From the NCBI GenBank assembly GCA_008360955.1, contig LUCM01009052.1:26264-90263 (forward strand): a stretch of 64,000 bases of DNA, in the 5' to 3' direction. The stretch's first letter is position 1, and the number at the start of each line of letters is the position of its first letter. Made by a program: the position numbers and the translations under genes. The stretch comes from Fasciolopsis buskii (taxonomy: Eukaryota > Platyhelminthes > Trematoda > Plagiorchiida > Fasciolidae). This document shows, one piece after another, positions 43,501-55,500 of this stretch. The notes under the pieces are model-generated. The model ran no database searches. It saw only the letters and a program-made list of their open reading frames with translations, and had not been told where the DNA came from.

Positions 43501-46500
43501 CCCAAAGGCGTTTTTGATCCAACAGAAACAACTGTTCACCAACTCCGTAGAATCAGTTGGCCAAATGTTACATTGTTTCCAGGCGAATATTGTCCCTCAC
43601 TTACTTTTAGTTAGGAGAAATGTAACAAGAATGCTTCGTTTCCTGTGCTTCAGGAATTCGATGAAGAAGTGTTGCTTTGGTTGGTTTCTCTTCATCAATT
43701 TATAAACGACGAAAAATATGGAATGTTTAATTTTGCTATAGTTCGATTTTCGTTACTTTTGGGTTCTGGACGCAGAATTGATTTCCGCTTCAGGTTCTTC
43801 ATTCTAGCCTGAGGCATGATTCACATTCGATCCGATCATGAACGAGCAGTGCAACTTCTTCACGCAGCGCGAACTGGAGCAAAAATAATTTCGTGGTCAC
43901 CTACGGTCGAAGATGCCCTAGATACAGCCTTGACCAGTACAGAGAGGATTGCTTATTATCAATGCAGGAGACCGGCGTGTTTATCAAAGAATGACACATA
44001 TTCAGGAATTAAAGCACATTGGGTTTGACCATTTAGTTATCGTTTCTCACTGGACATTATTCTGAGGCCCACTTCGTTTTCTTTCTTTTTATATTTTAGG
44101 TTTTAGATAAATCAAAAATTGACTGGTGGCTTGTTCGTGATCCACATGGATCGGAAGGTGAAATCCCAAAATGGAAACTCAAGCCGTATGGGGGGAAATC
44201 GCAGGATACAATCAATCGTCAGCCTAGCGCTGATTCGAAATATTACCAGCCCACTTCATCATACAATCGCAATCAGCTTTACGGTACTTCCTCCTCCGCG
44301 AACGTGTCAAACGCTAGTAACACATCTCCTTCAACCGTGAATCGATTATCCACACCTGCTCCACATGTTTGCACAAGTAGTCCAACTATGTCTTCTGTTG
44401 CTCGCAAAACGGCCTCTCTTCCACCACCGAGAGAGGTTACTGCTGAGTACGAGCCCGCACCAAATCACATCACCTCACATTCCATTGACCTAACTCAGCC
44501 CGAGAAGAATCTCAGCGTTACGCGTGAGCACAAAAATGAAATGGAACAGGAACGGGTGATTTCCATTACTAAGCGGAACGAATCTCCAACTGCGCCGGAG
44601 CTTGCCCCATCGGCTGGCTTTACAACAACCTCCCAGCAGACTGGTCCAACTAACAACATGCTTTATATGACCTCAGATCAGCTACAAGAAATTATGAAAT
44701 CCTCCGAGAGCTTAGCCCAAGTGCCCATGGTTTTGGTCCCAGTGAGCGAGTTGTACAAATACGCCTCACGATCGAATCTAGATGTCAACGCAATGAACGG
44801 CAGTAGTGCACAGTCGATGACTACTATCCCAACCATGCCAATGCAGTGGCCTGACCTGAGTGAGCTGGGGGATCGGCCATTCTCTCCGGGAATGACGAAC
44901 TTTCCGGGACCAATGTCCGAGTGGAAACCAGCGCCACTGATCCCAACAGGATCACGTAAGCTCAGATAGAAGTACTCCGATTGGAGCTTCACGTTTGTCT
45001 ACCATTATTTCCTTAGGTTTCAGCTAGTTAAACTATGATTAAGGATCATTGCAATTTTGGATGCAAATAAGGCTTGGCTCATTAGGACTTGAATTGCGTT
45101 CTGAGTAAACTGAAAGTGCTGAAGCATTGAATCGTAGGACAGAATAGTTGATTGCCCTACCCTTTGCATTCTTTTAATCAGATTCTGTAAATTAGTAAAC
45201 ATCAATTGGTAGAGGTACACTTGTGTATCTCCATTACCACTGACAACTATAACGCATATCCAGTTCTTGAATATTACTTCCCTAAGCCTTACAACTGGCA
45301 CTTAAGAAAGTATGCACGTCAGTTAATGTACGGGTCACAAAGTCAGCGGATGGCTTGTAGTTGATAGTATACGTCAAACGATTAGATAATAGCTGGACTA
45401 ATCTTTTCACACGGAGTTATAACCAACGAAGTATAAACGTTGCGCCTATTGATAATCACGTTAGCAATATTATTAATAGAGGTACTGGTAATTATACCAT
45501 TTTTGCACCATAACACAATTTTGAAACTCCTTATTAACTAACACCATGTTCTTTTGTCTTGTTGTCCACCCCATACTATCCATGATTTGCAGTAGAAGGT
45601 AAGTTATTCGCCATTCGGTATGTGACTGCAATGGTTGTATAATGGCCAGTTTGATGCTGCTGGGCTAGTGTTTATTGAAATCGATTTCACTGTATTTATA
45701 GCACATTGCTAGGTGAACCGATAGAGTGTGATGAGAAGAGGTTTTGGTGCACCGATTAACTTACTGGCATTGCTGTCATTCTGTTGCCTTGTTACACAAT
45801 TCTGGCTTTGAGCCAGGAAGTTCTCATCCGTGATATCAAATCAGAAAGCAGTTTTCCGTTTTCACTTCGCCATTGCGTCCGTGAATAAAAACAATGAGTG
45901 TCTGCATTCCTCGCATTTGTTAATTTTGTTGTGATTGCAGGCCACGTGATACTGCGGTTCCAACAGACCAATGTACATCAGTAGGGTATCTGATCGGGCC
46001 CATTTTGTCACATGAAAAGTTGAGATCCATACCTCTAACTGATACAAACAAACGAACACTGTTGGGTTGTCATGTGATAACCTCGTAATATTGGATAATT
46101 TAGTTGATAGGTGTATTCACAAAATAGCTAGCATTAATTTGATACTCATTTATAAGATAGATTAGAATTCTTTAGAAAGCGTCTGTAGTATTGTCTCACT
46201 TCATCGTACGGCCGCAAACAATGCATGCATGCATTTTTCTACAGTCGTTGGTTCAGGTCAACGATATAGCAAGTAGGGGTTTGTGAGTTCCAAACTCCAG
46301 TTAGATTATTTCGGTATGCTTTACCCAGTACAAATATTTATAACCACTCTGCTTTTTCGTCCCGCTGTTGGTCCGTGGAACCATACACCAAATCAAAGGG
46401 GATAAAGAAGAAATTCCCCCGAGATTACTTTATTACCGATTTCTGTTGAGTAACCCTAGATTGTGGGGTACGACAAACTCTGCTGGGCGCGACATTCGAT

Positions 46501-49500
46501 GTCAATGAATTTACGATTAGCCCAATGCAATGTGCATCAGGCATAAATCTTACAAGTTTTCAAGACTGGGACACGAACAGACATGACCACGAAGCGTTGT
46601 GAACTACTTTGGCTGCAATGAAATTCTCCTTTTCGACGCGGGAAACGTTCGTCGACTGGGTTCATCCAGTAGGCCCATTTGTACTTGAAAAATTGCTCCC
46701 TTCCCTTCCATTACTTACTATTCCGCACACGAACCAGTAACGTTGACGCAAAAGAAGGACTAGGTGGAAGATTGAACCGATTGTTAATTAGCTGTGCTTA
46801 CTTCGAGAGTTTGTGTGAAATCCACATCCCATGTGAAGATGTCGTTTTTTTCATATATCAGCCACTCCATTCATTTATGCCTAGTTCAGGGAAATACCCA
46901 CCCTGGCTGTGACGTACTGGAACATAGTTCATGTCAGATTCTACGAAGAAACCGATCCGTTATGCTAAATTCTGCATGTAAAAGTCGATTGCTCATTAGA
47001 ATGTGTTCGGTAAAGTTAATCGTTGATCGACTTTTCGATTACGGCGAGTTGCCTTTCTCAAGGTGGTTTTACATGCTGCTGGGTATTGAATAAATAGATG
47101 AACACTGTTCAAGAGTCAGTTAGTTTCAGCTACCACCTCAGTCTAATTTGCCTTTTGACCAATCCTGATTATTATTACCCACGGTAACCGAAACCTTGGC
47201 TAATCATCAACCTTCCTGAGTGTTTCACTTAAATTGTTCATGCATTTCTACTTGTTTCAAAAGATTCACTTTTGCTTTCGGCAGTTGTTGGTAACCGACG
47301 TAGCCTGAACTTCCGAGCATACTGCACTGCGCCGCCCGTTGATCCTCGAGCACTGAAGCTTGTAATCCTGTTCCGTTGGTTTTCTACTCCTCCCTTGGGA
47401 TAATACCAACCAAAAGCTTAACAGCGGGCATTCCGATGCAAGTTACTTCTAAATAAATCATGTGTACATACGCTGAACTAGATATCAGAGTGAACATCAG
47501 TTGAAATATCAGGACCTCCCTTTCAACTAGTACTTGCCTAACGAGGTGACCGCAGAGTACCAGTATACCAGCGGAGTTAGAAGCTGATAGAATTTGAAAC
47601 AGTATGAGTAAAAGCGGCATCTTATATATGTGAGAAGCTCAGCTGTTTCATGAACGGTGAAAAGTATTCTTGCTTATGCTTTGCTAATCTCTTGCATGCA
47701 CACTGTGGACGACCTTCGCAGAATTAGTGTAGCCAGTCATTTTCTCGTCAATGAGGTTGAATTCATTATTGGACAGTTTCAGCGCGTTTCTCTGGCTTGG
47801 CATGTGATTGACCCTAGCTTTGCGGGGAGCATCTAATGAGCTTTCATGCCAGAGGGGAGTCTGGTGATCGCTTTTGCAACAAAATTAACATCGTCTTTAA
47901 AAGTGTTTAGAAGATTATGGTCGGGGGCTTGGCAGTGCTATATAGAGTGGTATTCATGAGTGACCTCCGCCTTGACAACTACGACGGTGCGAACAAATCA
48001 TGGAACGTCAACTGATTCTGACTGCCGTGCTGAAGGTTAGTTACGGCAACATGCTTATCTATCCAAAAAGTGATAGAATGCAGGCCGCCAGATTCATTTC
48101 AGTTGTGTAATTGTTGAATATTAGCTGATTTAGTCATTGGGCTTCGATCCGAGGTGCTTTCTTTTAAAGTGTCGTGCCTGCATTAAACCCGATTCGATGC
48201 AGTCCAAACAAGTAGAATAAGACGGGGCAATTGGTAGTTGCTAATACAAGTTGCACCTGTCGCATTGCACTTTTTTCTTTTCGTTATTAGCCAAATTTGT
48301 AAAGCTTTTGATTGGTGTCTATGATAAGCGATTGCATCGTTCTGGCCCCGTGGTTGATATACCAGTGGTTAAGGTTTCTTAACAAGCATTTTGTTAAACC
48401 CTGTCGCTGAAACCGCGACTTCTGTTTCCGTCAGGGATTTATCCGCACATACCCGACAATTTTTGCTTGTTTAGTACAGTTTTTCGGGCAATAGCGTTAT
48501 ATTTCACCCAAGTGCTGGGACGAGACATGGTATGATGGAAAGGACTGCGTAACAACAGGTTTTTACGTTGTATTAGAGTGGAAAGAGCAGAAAGAGTTAG
48601 ACAGGCGTTGAAAGTAATTCTGCTTTGTACTGTTCATTTTGGTCAATACACGTGACACGCATAACTCAAAAGTGTTTTTAAATGGATTTATTCTGGAAGA
48701 AAAATGCCCAACATCAGGTTGCATTGATGAGTAAGTACAACAAAGTGATAAATCGATGAGAACGATAGACTGGAATCTCGAAGTGGCATCCGATATCATA
48801 GAACAAAATAATATTCAGTTTGTCGATCGACTGGCTGATTCAGGGGAAAGCAAAAAGAGTTGGAATGAAATAGGGCTAGTAAGCACCGAGCCCCGAGGAA
48901 TTACTCTGAAAGCCTACTTCAAAGACAAAGGAAGTTAGCGAGAGTAAAATGGCTTAAACAGATTGTCGAACAACTTCTGAAATGATTGTCGCTGCTTCTG
49001 GAAAATGTTTGAAGTTTCCTGTTTGCAAACAGAGTTTGTTGACAAATTTCTAAATATGAAATGTCCATTTTTGATTGGTCTCTGTTCTAACTCCCAGGTC
49101 GTTGATGGAACTGACTTTGTATATTGATTTTGAATACAATCTGATAAGATCTATGGTGAAGCCATATGGACTGAAAATGCAGACAAGACATTAAGACAGA
49201 TAAAATTTAATACTCAATCAGAAAGAGAGTATTCTGGTAGAGATAGAGGTTTGATCAGTTTTCTCCGAAATCTGCGATATTTCTGCTGAGAACAAGGTAA
49301 GGTTTGGTGGGTCTCTTGGCTCATCCGCACAATAGACTACCTTTCGGTATTGTGAGCTTGCATATTTTGGCAGCAGTTAGGTAAACTAGACTGTCCTAGC
49401 TTATATGAGGGGGGAAGTTTATTCTGTTATCTCTATCAAAGTGACTTGGTCTAGGTCAGCACGCTGATAGCGGTCCATGGGCTCGATAGGGAATCGCAAC

Positions 49501-52500
49501 ACAAACACAGTCCACATGGAGGCTTTATCAGAAGCTAGATATGTGTTCTTGTATGACCTAACAGAAGTAACTAAGCGAAACCAAGGGGTACTTTAGGAAA
49601 CTTTTGTCCATTTATTTTCAAGACTAACTTGTTTCAAGATCTGAGCCGGAATTTCGTGCCCTAGGGATACAAGCGGTAATGAACGCATAGATATAGCAAC
49701 ATGTTGCCGGTATACTTAAGTCAATAACTGCCCTCGCCCATTAGTCTGATAGCGATAGCTCGGCAGGACCTAGGAAGCAAATCAGACCAATTAATCCTTC
49801 AGCTGGTGCAACTTTTTCCCAGTGGATATTCTTTGTCAGACTTTGCCAGACTTACCTGTTCTCGTGTGGATGAAATTGTAGTCAGTAAGCCGTGATAACA
49901 AGTAGGCGATTTTTAGCAAAGCTTCTAAATGAACCAGCGAAGAACTTACTGTTTCGTGAGATCCACCTATCAGCAGTCATTTAACGCACTTTTCCAATTT
50001 GTTAGGACGGAAAGAAGATTCATCTCACAAAGTGCAAGCATTTCGTTTACCCTTTTTGATCGTGGAGGTAAAGCATTGCAGTTTGTACACAGTAGATTGT
50101 GAATAACACAGTGGATTGAGCTAGAGTGGAAAATTTCATTTGAAAAGTTACCGACAGAGTGCAGTGAGAGGCGGAAGAAGGTCGGGTGGATCAATGCCAT
50201 AGTAGACAAATACTAAAGGTCAACCGTTTTGTGCGCAAACTGTTGGCTGATAAATGCTGATAAGCATAACCCCACTGGATGCCAGCAGTTCGGGATTTGT
50301 TTTGTACACCTGTACTTTGAAAGATTGGGGTTATGTCAACTTTGTGACCCGACGTGACCCTGTGCTTCGCGATCGAAGAGGTCGGATATTTTGCTTAAGT
50401 ACATGAGTTCACAGTGTTATGTCATCATTTCTGACAACCATTTCGGTGTGCTCTCCAGCACTGACTAAGTCAAGCAGCTATCCGCTTTGTCAATATATAC
50501 GTCGCCGCAATTGCAGGCTAACGGGTAGACAACATGATAGACATTAGGATCAGCGAGACAACCTGGGGATTTTAGAAGCTTAACCTTTTGATTGTTTGTA
50601 CTGGACGGACTGCGCTGCTAGATACGTAGGTCCGGTGACCGATTTAAGATTTCTATTATTTTTGTTTAAACAAATGGTTACCTCTAAAAGCTGAAATATC
50701 ATAAACGGGTTAAACATTCAGCTGCAAATGTCCTAAAAAACGAGGCACCTAATTGACATAATACATGTAGAACGAACCATTCAGAATCTGTCGTCTTGCT
50801 GAACTGGATCGGTTAAGATCGATACTTTGTCACCGTTTGACCACCAAGTGGGCGATCGTTTGATTATCTAGTCTAATTCGTGAAGAACTATCAGATAACC
50901 GAATTCGTTAAGAACAGGCAAACCTTATGAACATAGTAACATTTGAATTGATGTGCGGTGCAAGGTCAGTGGCACACGCGGCTTCTGATAATCAGTTATA
51001 TACAATATCGAGTTAGGCAAGTCTCCCGTGGAGAAGTCCTAGAAGACAGTGATTAGATTTATTCTTAAGTAAAACATTAAGATAGATAATAAAATCCGCG
51101 AGGTTCTACTCTTTTGATTTGTTTAATAATGAAACAGACGAAATTACTGAAAACAACCGTAATAAAGGCCATTTCAGGATCGTTCAAACAGCCACTGGTC
51201 TTGAAGGAACTGTAGTTGTCTCTTATAGCTTTTCTTCAAAATCCGAAGGATGCCACAGTATAGCAGGACGCTCGTACCCCCTTCCTTTCGCCTTGTCACG
51301 GTGAATCCCGTGCCACCTACTCTCCAGTTTTTAACTGTTACTTCAAGAGTAGCAGAAATCGAACTTTGGTGCTTAAGCAGCAAAGGTTTCCAAGACGGTT
51401 CTGTTATGGTGGCGATATGGTTGCCGATTAAAGGACTAGGGACGAGATTGACGACCATGCTGTGAGGCCGCAAACATTAGTCCGGAATATTTGTTACCTG
51501 CAGTAATGGCGCAACATTTCTTTCCATCTAGATGATATGACATGAAACACTGTGCCACTTACTGTACGCCCATGCGTTTGTGAGACCCAGTCTACTACGG
51601 CAGATCCGATGAACCGACGCTTCCTTTCCGAGCACGTTTTAAGGATTATTTTATGATTGTCCTGTCAACCAATAGAGAGGTTTTACGGGGATTTGGCTTA
51701 CGGATGTCTGTATGCAGGTATTTCATGCACCTTCAGAAATATTTATAAATAGACCTTACCACCCGGGGTGCACTTAACCTACATCTAAAACAGTTTGGTT
51801 TATCTCCCGGAGAACCCACTCTAGTTTATCCCGATCTGTACAGCAGTGACCTAAAATAGATTATCAACGAATCTATGCGCTTACAGATGCAAGCAGGCAA
51901 ATATTTCCACAACATTTAATTACTTTTCTAAAATGTTATAATATCTCTTCTTCTAGAACGCAGCGGTGTTCTGACTAATCGAATTTCTCTATTACACCAG
52001 AACCATCAGCGTAATAGCTTGGGCTTTTCTTTGGTGGTGGTACTAACTGTCCGAGGTGGTAGACTTGCTGTTTTCGCTGTATTTACGGGAATATCATTAT
52101 CCATGGAACTCACACTCTATGTTACGTCATTTTTGACTCTGACTGTTAATTCTCGTGAAACTAAGGATACTGCTGTTACTACCCAGGGGTGGCACCAGAG
52201 GTCTACGGTAACCTCAGTCATGCGATCAATGTAGATGAAAACTTACACATTCACCTGGGTCGGTCGCAATATGCACTTTCGCTTTTTGCCATTAAATTTC
52301 TATTGTCTTGAAATCGCTTTGAAATTTTTGTTTCTGATTATCCATGTCCTTATTATATCAGCCAAAGAACTTAGGGGAAGTGTTTATGGTTCCACGAAGC
52401 ACTTCCACCTATTCCTAATATCTACCTAATGGTGCTGTGTAATGTGCTCATTTATCGTTAAATGATACAGTTACTGCGAAGTATTGTAGTACCTGTAAGG

Positions 52501-55500
52501 GATCATCGTGGAACCAAAATTTTGAGATAAAATCTGAGTGAGCTCTTGAACCCTAAAAGCTAGCCGTTTTTAAGCCTGGGTTGGGTTCAGAATCAGCGAC
52601 TTGACAATTTGAGCTAACCAATTGCGACAGGCCCGAGCATAATGATTGTCATCTCACTGACGAACTAAATGGGGCAGTTTGTGAACGCTGATCGATTCAT
52701 GAGAATTTCTACCGTAGACAACTACATGGCAAAACATCACTGTGGATGGTGTTACTTTTAGCTACTTTTGATTGGCGATGAACATGATCCGTATGCAAAA
52801 CATCCGAAACCCTCGGGTGTCGGTACTCAGTTCTGATGGTAGGCAACGTGCACTGCTACCAATACACAGATAACGTCCATTTGTGAATGAAATTCAAGTC
52901 ACTCAACTGGCTATCAGTTTCGTCAAGTCAAAAATAACAAACAACAAAGTGCATTATAGGTTTTTGTTACTTGACCAATTTAAGTAGCAGAAAAATGCAG
53001 GACATCAAATCCCCTTGCATACAGAGATGAAACCATACCGGTTACGTGAACCTTACCGGGAATAGTTTGATACAGTTTGATGTTGAATATTCGTCAATAA
53101 AACGTACCACATACCTCCATTCCACCTGGCCAAAACGGGCGCTAGCAAAAAGATAATTTTTTTGGCGTGATCGGAACGGTGCAGTTTTTCTCAATGGCCC
53201 ACGTACTGGTTAGTGGTTTGGGTATCTTCAAATGATTTACCTAACTTCCCTTATCGAGTTGTCTATTGTTGTGTTGTGAACTGTATGCAATTTTCATGCA
53301 ACAACTTGACGATATGTGGGCCCATTGGTGTCCTAGAGTGTAGCTTCAATAGCTGCATCAAGCAGGGACAAATGGACGTGACCGTTGATGAATTTGCGCT
53401 GAAAATCCAACTTGTCTTCAACTTCACATCAAATGATTTCCAAGGTGCATAGATAATCCTAAGTTTGAAGCCCTGTTAATATCATCGTATCCCTCGTAAT
53501 GACCTCAAGCATATTTCGGAAACATCTAGGACGGGCATGTTTGATTGGTGCAACAGCTAATTCTTCGGTCTAGGTGTCAAATTTCTGTTGTTCCTCCTGA
53601 TTGCCTATTCTAAACTCAACTTCCGATGACTGGCCGTTGTCAAACAGTTAACATCGAGGTATTTCGATCCGAAGGTCATGGATTCGAATCTTCTCACCAC
53701 TGGTCAACTTCATTACTTGACATCACTCTGTTGAGCGCCATCCCCTTCCTGAAAATGATGCACAGTTTTATTTCACTAATAAAGAAAGTCGAGGACAAGA
53801 GACAAAATATAAAATGTAGTTAAATAATAGCGCGCCTCCTTGGTCGAACTCTAATTAAATGGAAGATGGGATTATATGGTTACTACTCACGACTACTTAC
53901 CTGGCCTGTTTAGAACTTAGATCTCCAAATCATTTCCCTACTTTGGATCGATCCGACTAACAGGAAGAATCTCATAAATTTGGCTCAATGACAGGTTGTA
54001 TCGGGGAAACATTCAGCTAAGTTTACTTGATTTTCATTACCAATAAAACGGAGCCTCCAGGAAAAGGTTTATTTATTTGGCTGGGGAGACGATATTTTGT
54101 TAATCATGTGTGCTTTGACTGTGATATCCTCTGGCACTATTGGCACCTCGTATCTAAGACGAGACAGAGAAATATACCACCGTGATCTTACCAATAAAAT
54201 ACATATTATTTTCATTTAGACTACATTTAACTAAAATGAGTGCTCCAAATTTTGCCCAAACCAAAGTTTTAACCTCTGGCAGTCACAGGCTCTTATAAAC
54301 CTTAGAAATCCAAGTAACTGGATATCGGAACCAGTCAGATTGATGCATGACCTATCCGGTTGAAAAGAAAAACGTTTAACCGTGATGGACACACATGCAC
54401 ACATTACCTACTAGTCTGATCAAATTTGAGTTCCTCTGAATGCTTCAGGCTCCTGAATGTTGTTCGTGCTTGTGGACTGCCTGTTCTTCCGGGCATAATT
54501 CCTCCTAATATGCTATGAAACTGCAAACTATTCTTATTCTTCTCGGGTTGTTGAATCGGCAACTGTCGTTGTGCGTCGTGTGGATAAACGGACATAGATG
54601 CTGCTAAGATGACTCCTTACATTGTGAACAGAACAGTTTATGGAAATAAGTGTCAAGTTCTCACGAGTGAGATTTGAGATGGGACGCGAAAAATTTCAAA
54701 GTCACTAAGTTTCAGTCCGAGGTCAGCGACGAAGCTGATGCAGAAAACCTTATAGTAAACAAAGGGTCACAATCAATTCGGCTTCCACAATAATAATTTT
54801 CTCTCTATTGCCATATAAATAAAAGCTGGAAAATCAGAACATCATGGGAACTGACAAAATCAACTGCGGCGAAAGCTAATTTTCGAATCCCACGTTACTG
54901 GCCTTCGTTTATTATTTTAGAGAAGATGTCGTGTGGACGGTGCAGAACACAAATTTATCTTGTCAGTTTCTGGCTATGCGCATGTAAGTCTGGATAGTGC
55001 GACTGTGGCAGAACGATTAGCGAACTAAGCAAACATGTTTTGAGCACGAACTCGCTGGTTCATGAAATCCGATAGTAGTTCTTTTCTAATTTGTTTTGAT
55101 AAGACAATTATTCGAAGTTGGCTGCGATCAGGCCGAATAAATAACGCCCACATCCAACTGGTTACTGAACCAAATCTAATTTAAGGATATTAGATCGGTA
55201 GTGGCCTAACAGTGAAATTTGCAACATTGCGAAAGACGAGCTTCATTAAGTCTGTTAACAGTGATCGTCAATAAGTTAGATCGTTTTCGTGGACATTTGA
55301 ATCGCAATTTTCAATGAACGGTAAACAGTCGATTGTTCTCATCAAGCCGCACTCGTTAGTCTGTTGCCCGTCGGTTCTTTCTTGTTCTTTTTTGCCGATC
55401 TCCCACGGTCTATTTCAAATCTGGTTGTTCCAACTAATTTTTGGCATTTCGTGACTCGATTATTCACCTAAAATGCGTGGTCATCAAGCTTTATATTTCA

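Larger units (their letters stand above)
35312..44099 (+). other. EPS8 intron 5, splitting the SH3 domain
   Basis: An 8.8-kb intron, GTAAGT to TTTTAG. It starts with a cluster of SINE-like repeats (listed separately) and then shows nothing recognisable over 36.3-44.0 kb, apart from an AAT trinucleotide run at 39458-39471 and scattered B-box-like words at about 41816-41829 and 42119-42132. A 53-codon open stretch after TTCAG at 43650 lacks a donor. No gene is supported. Confidence 0.6.

Noticed and set aside
43650..43810. Exon after TTCAG at 43650 (EFDEEVLLWLVSLHQFIND)
   Set aside because: No donor follows, it ends in a stop, and it would break the phase-0 join of the SH3 halves.
44119..44340. 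73-codon frame overlapping the SH3/linker exon
   Set aside because: Out-of-frame shadow of the EPS8 exon 44100-44955.
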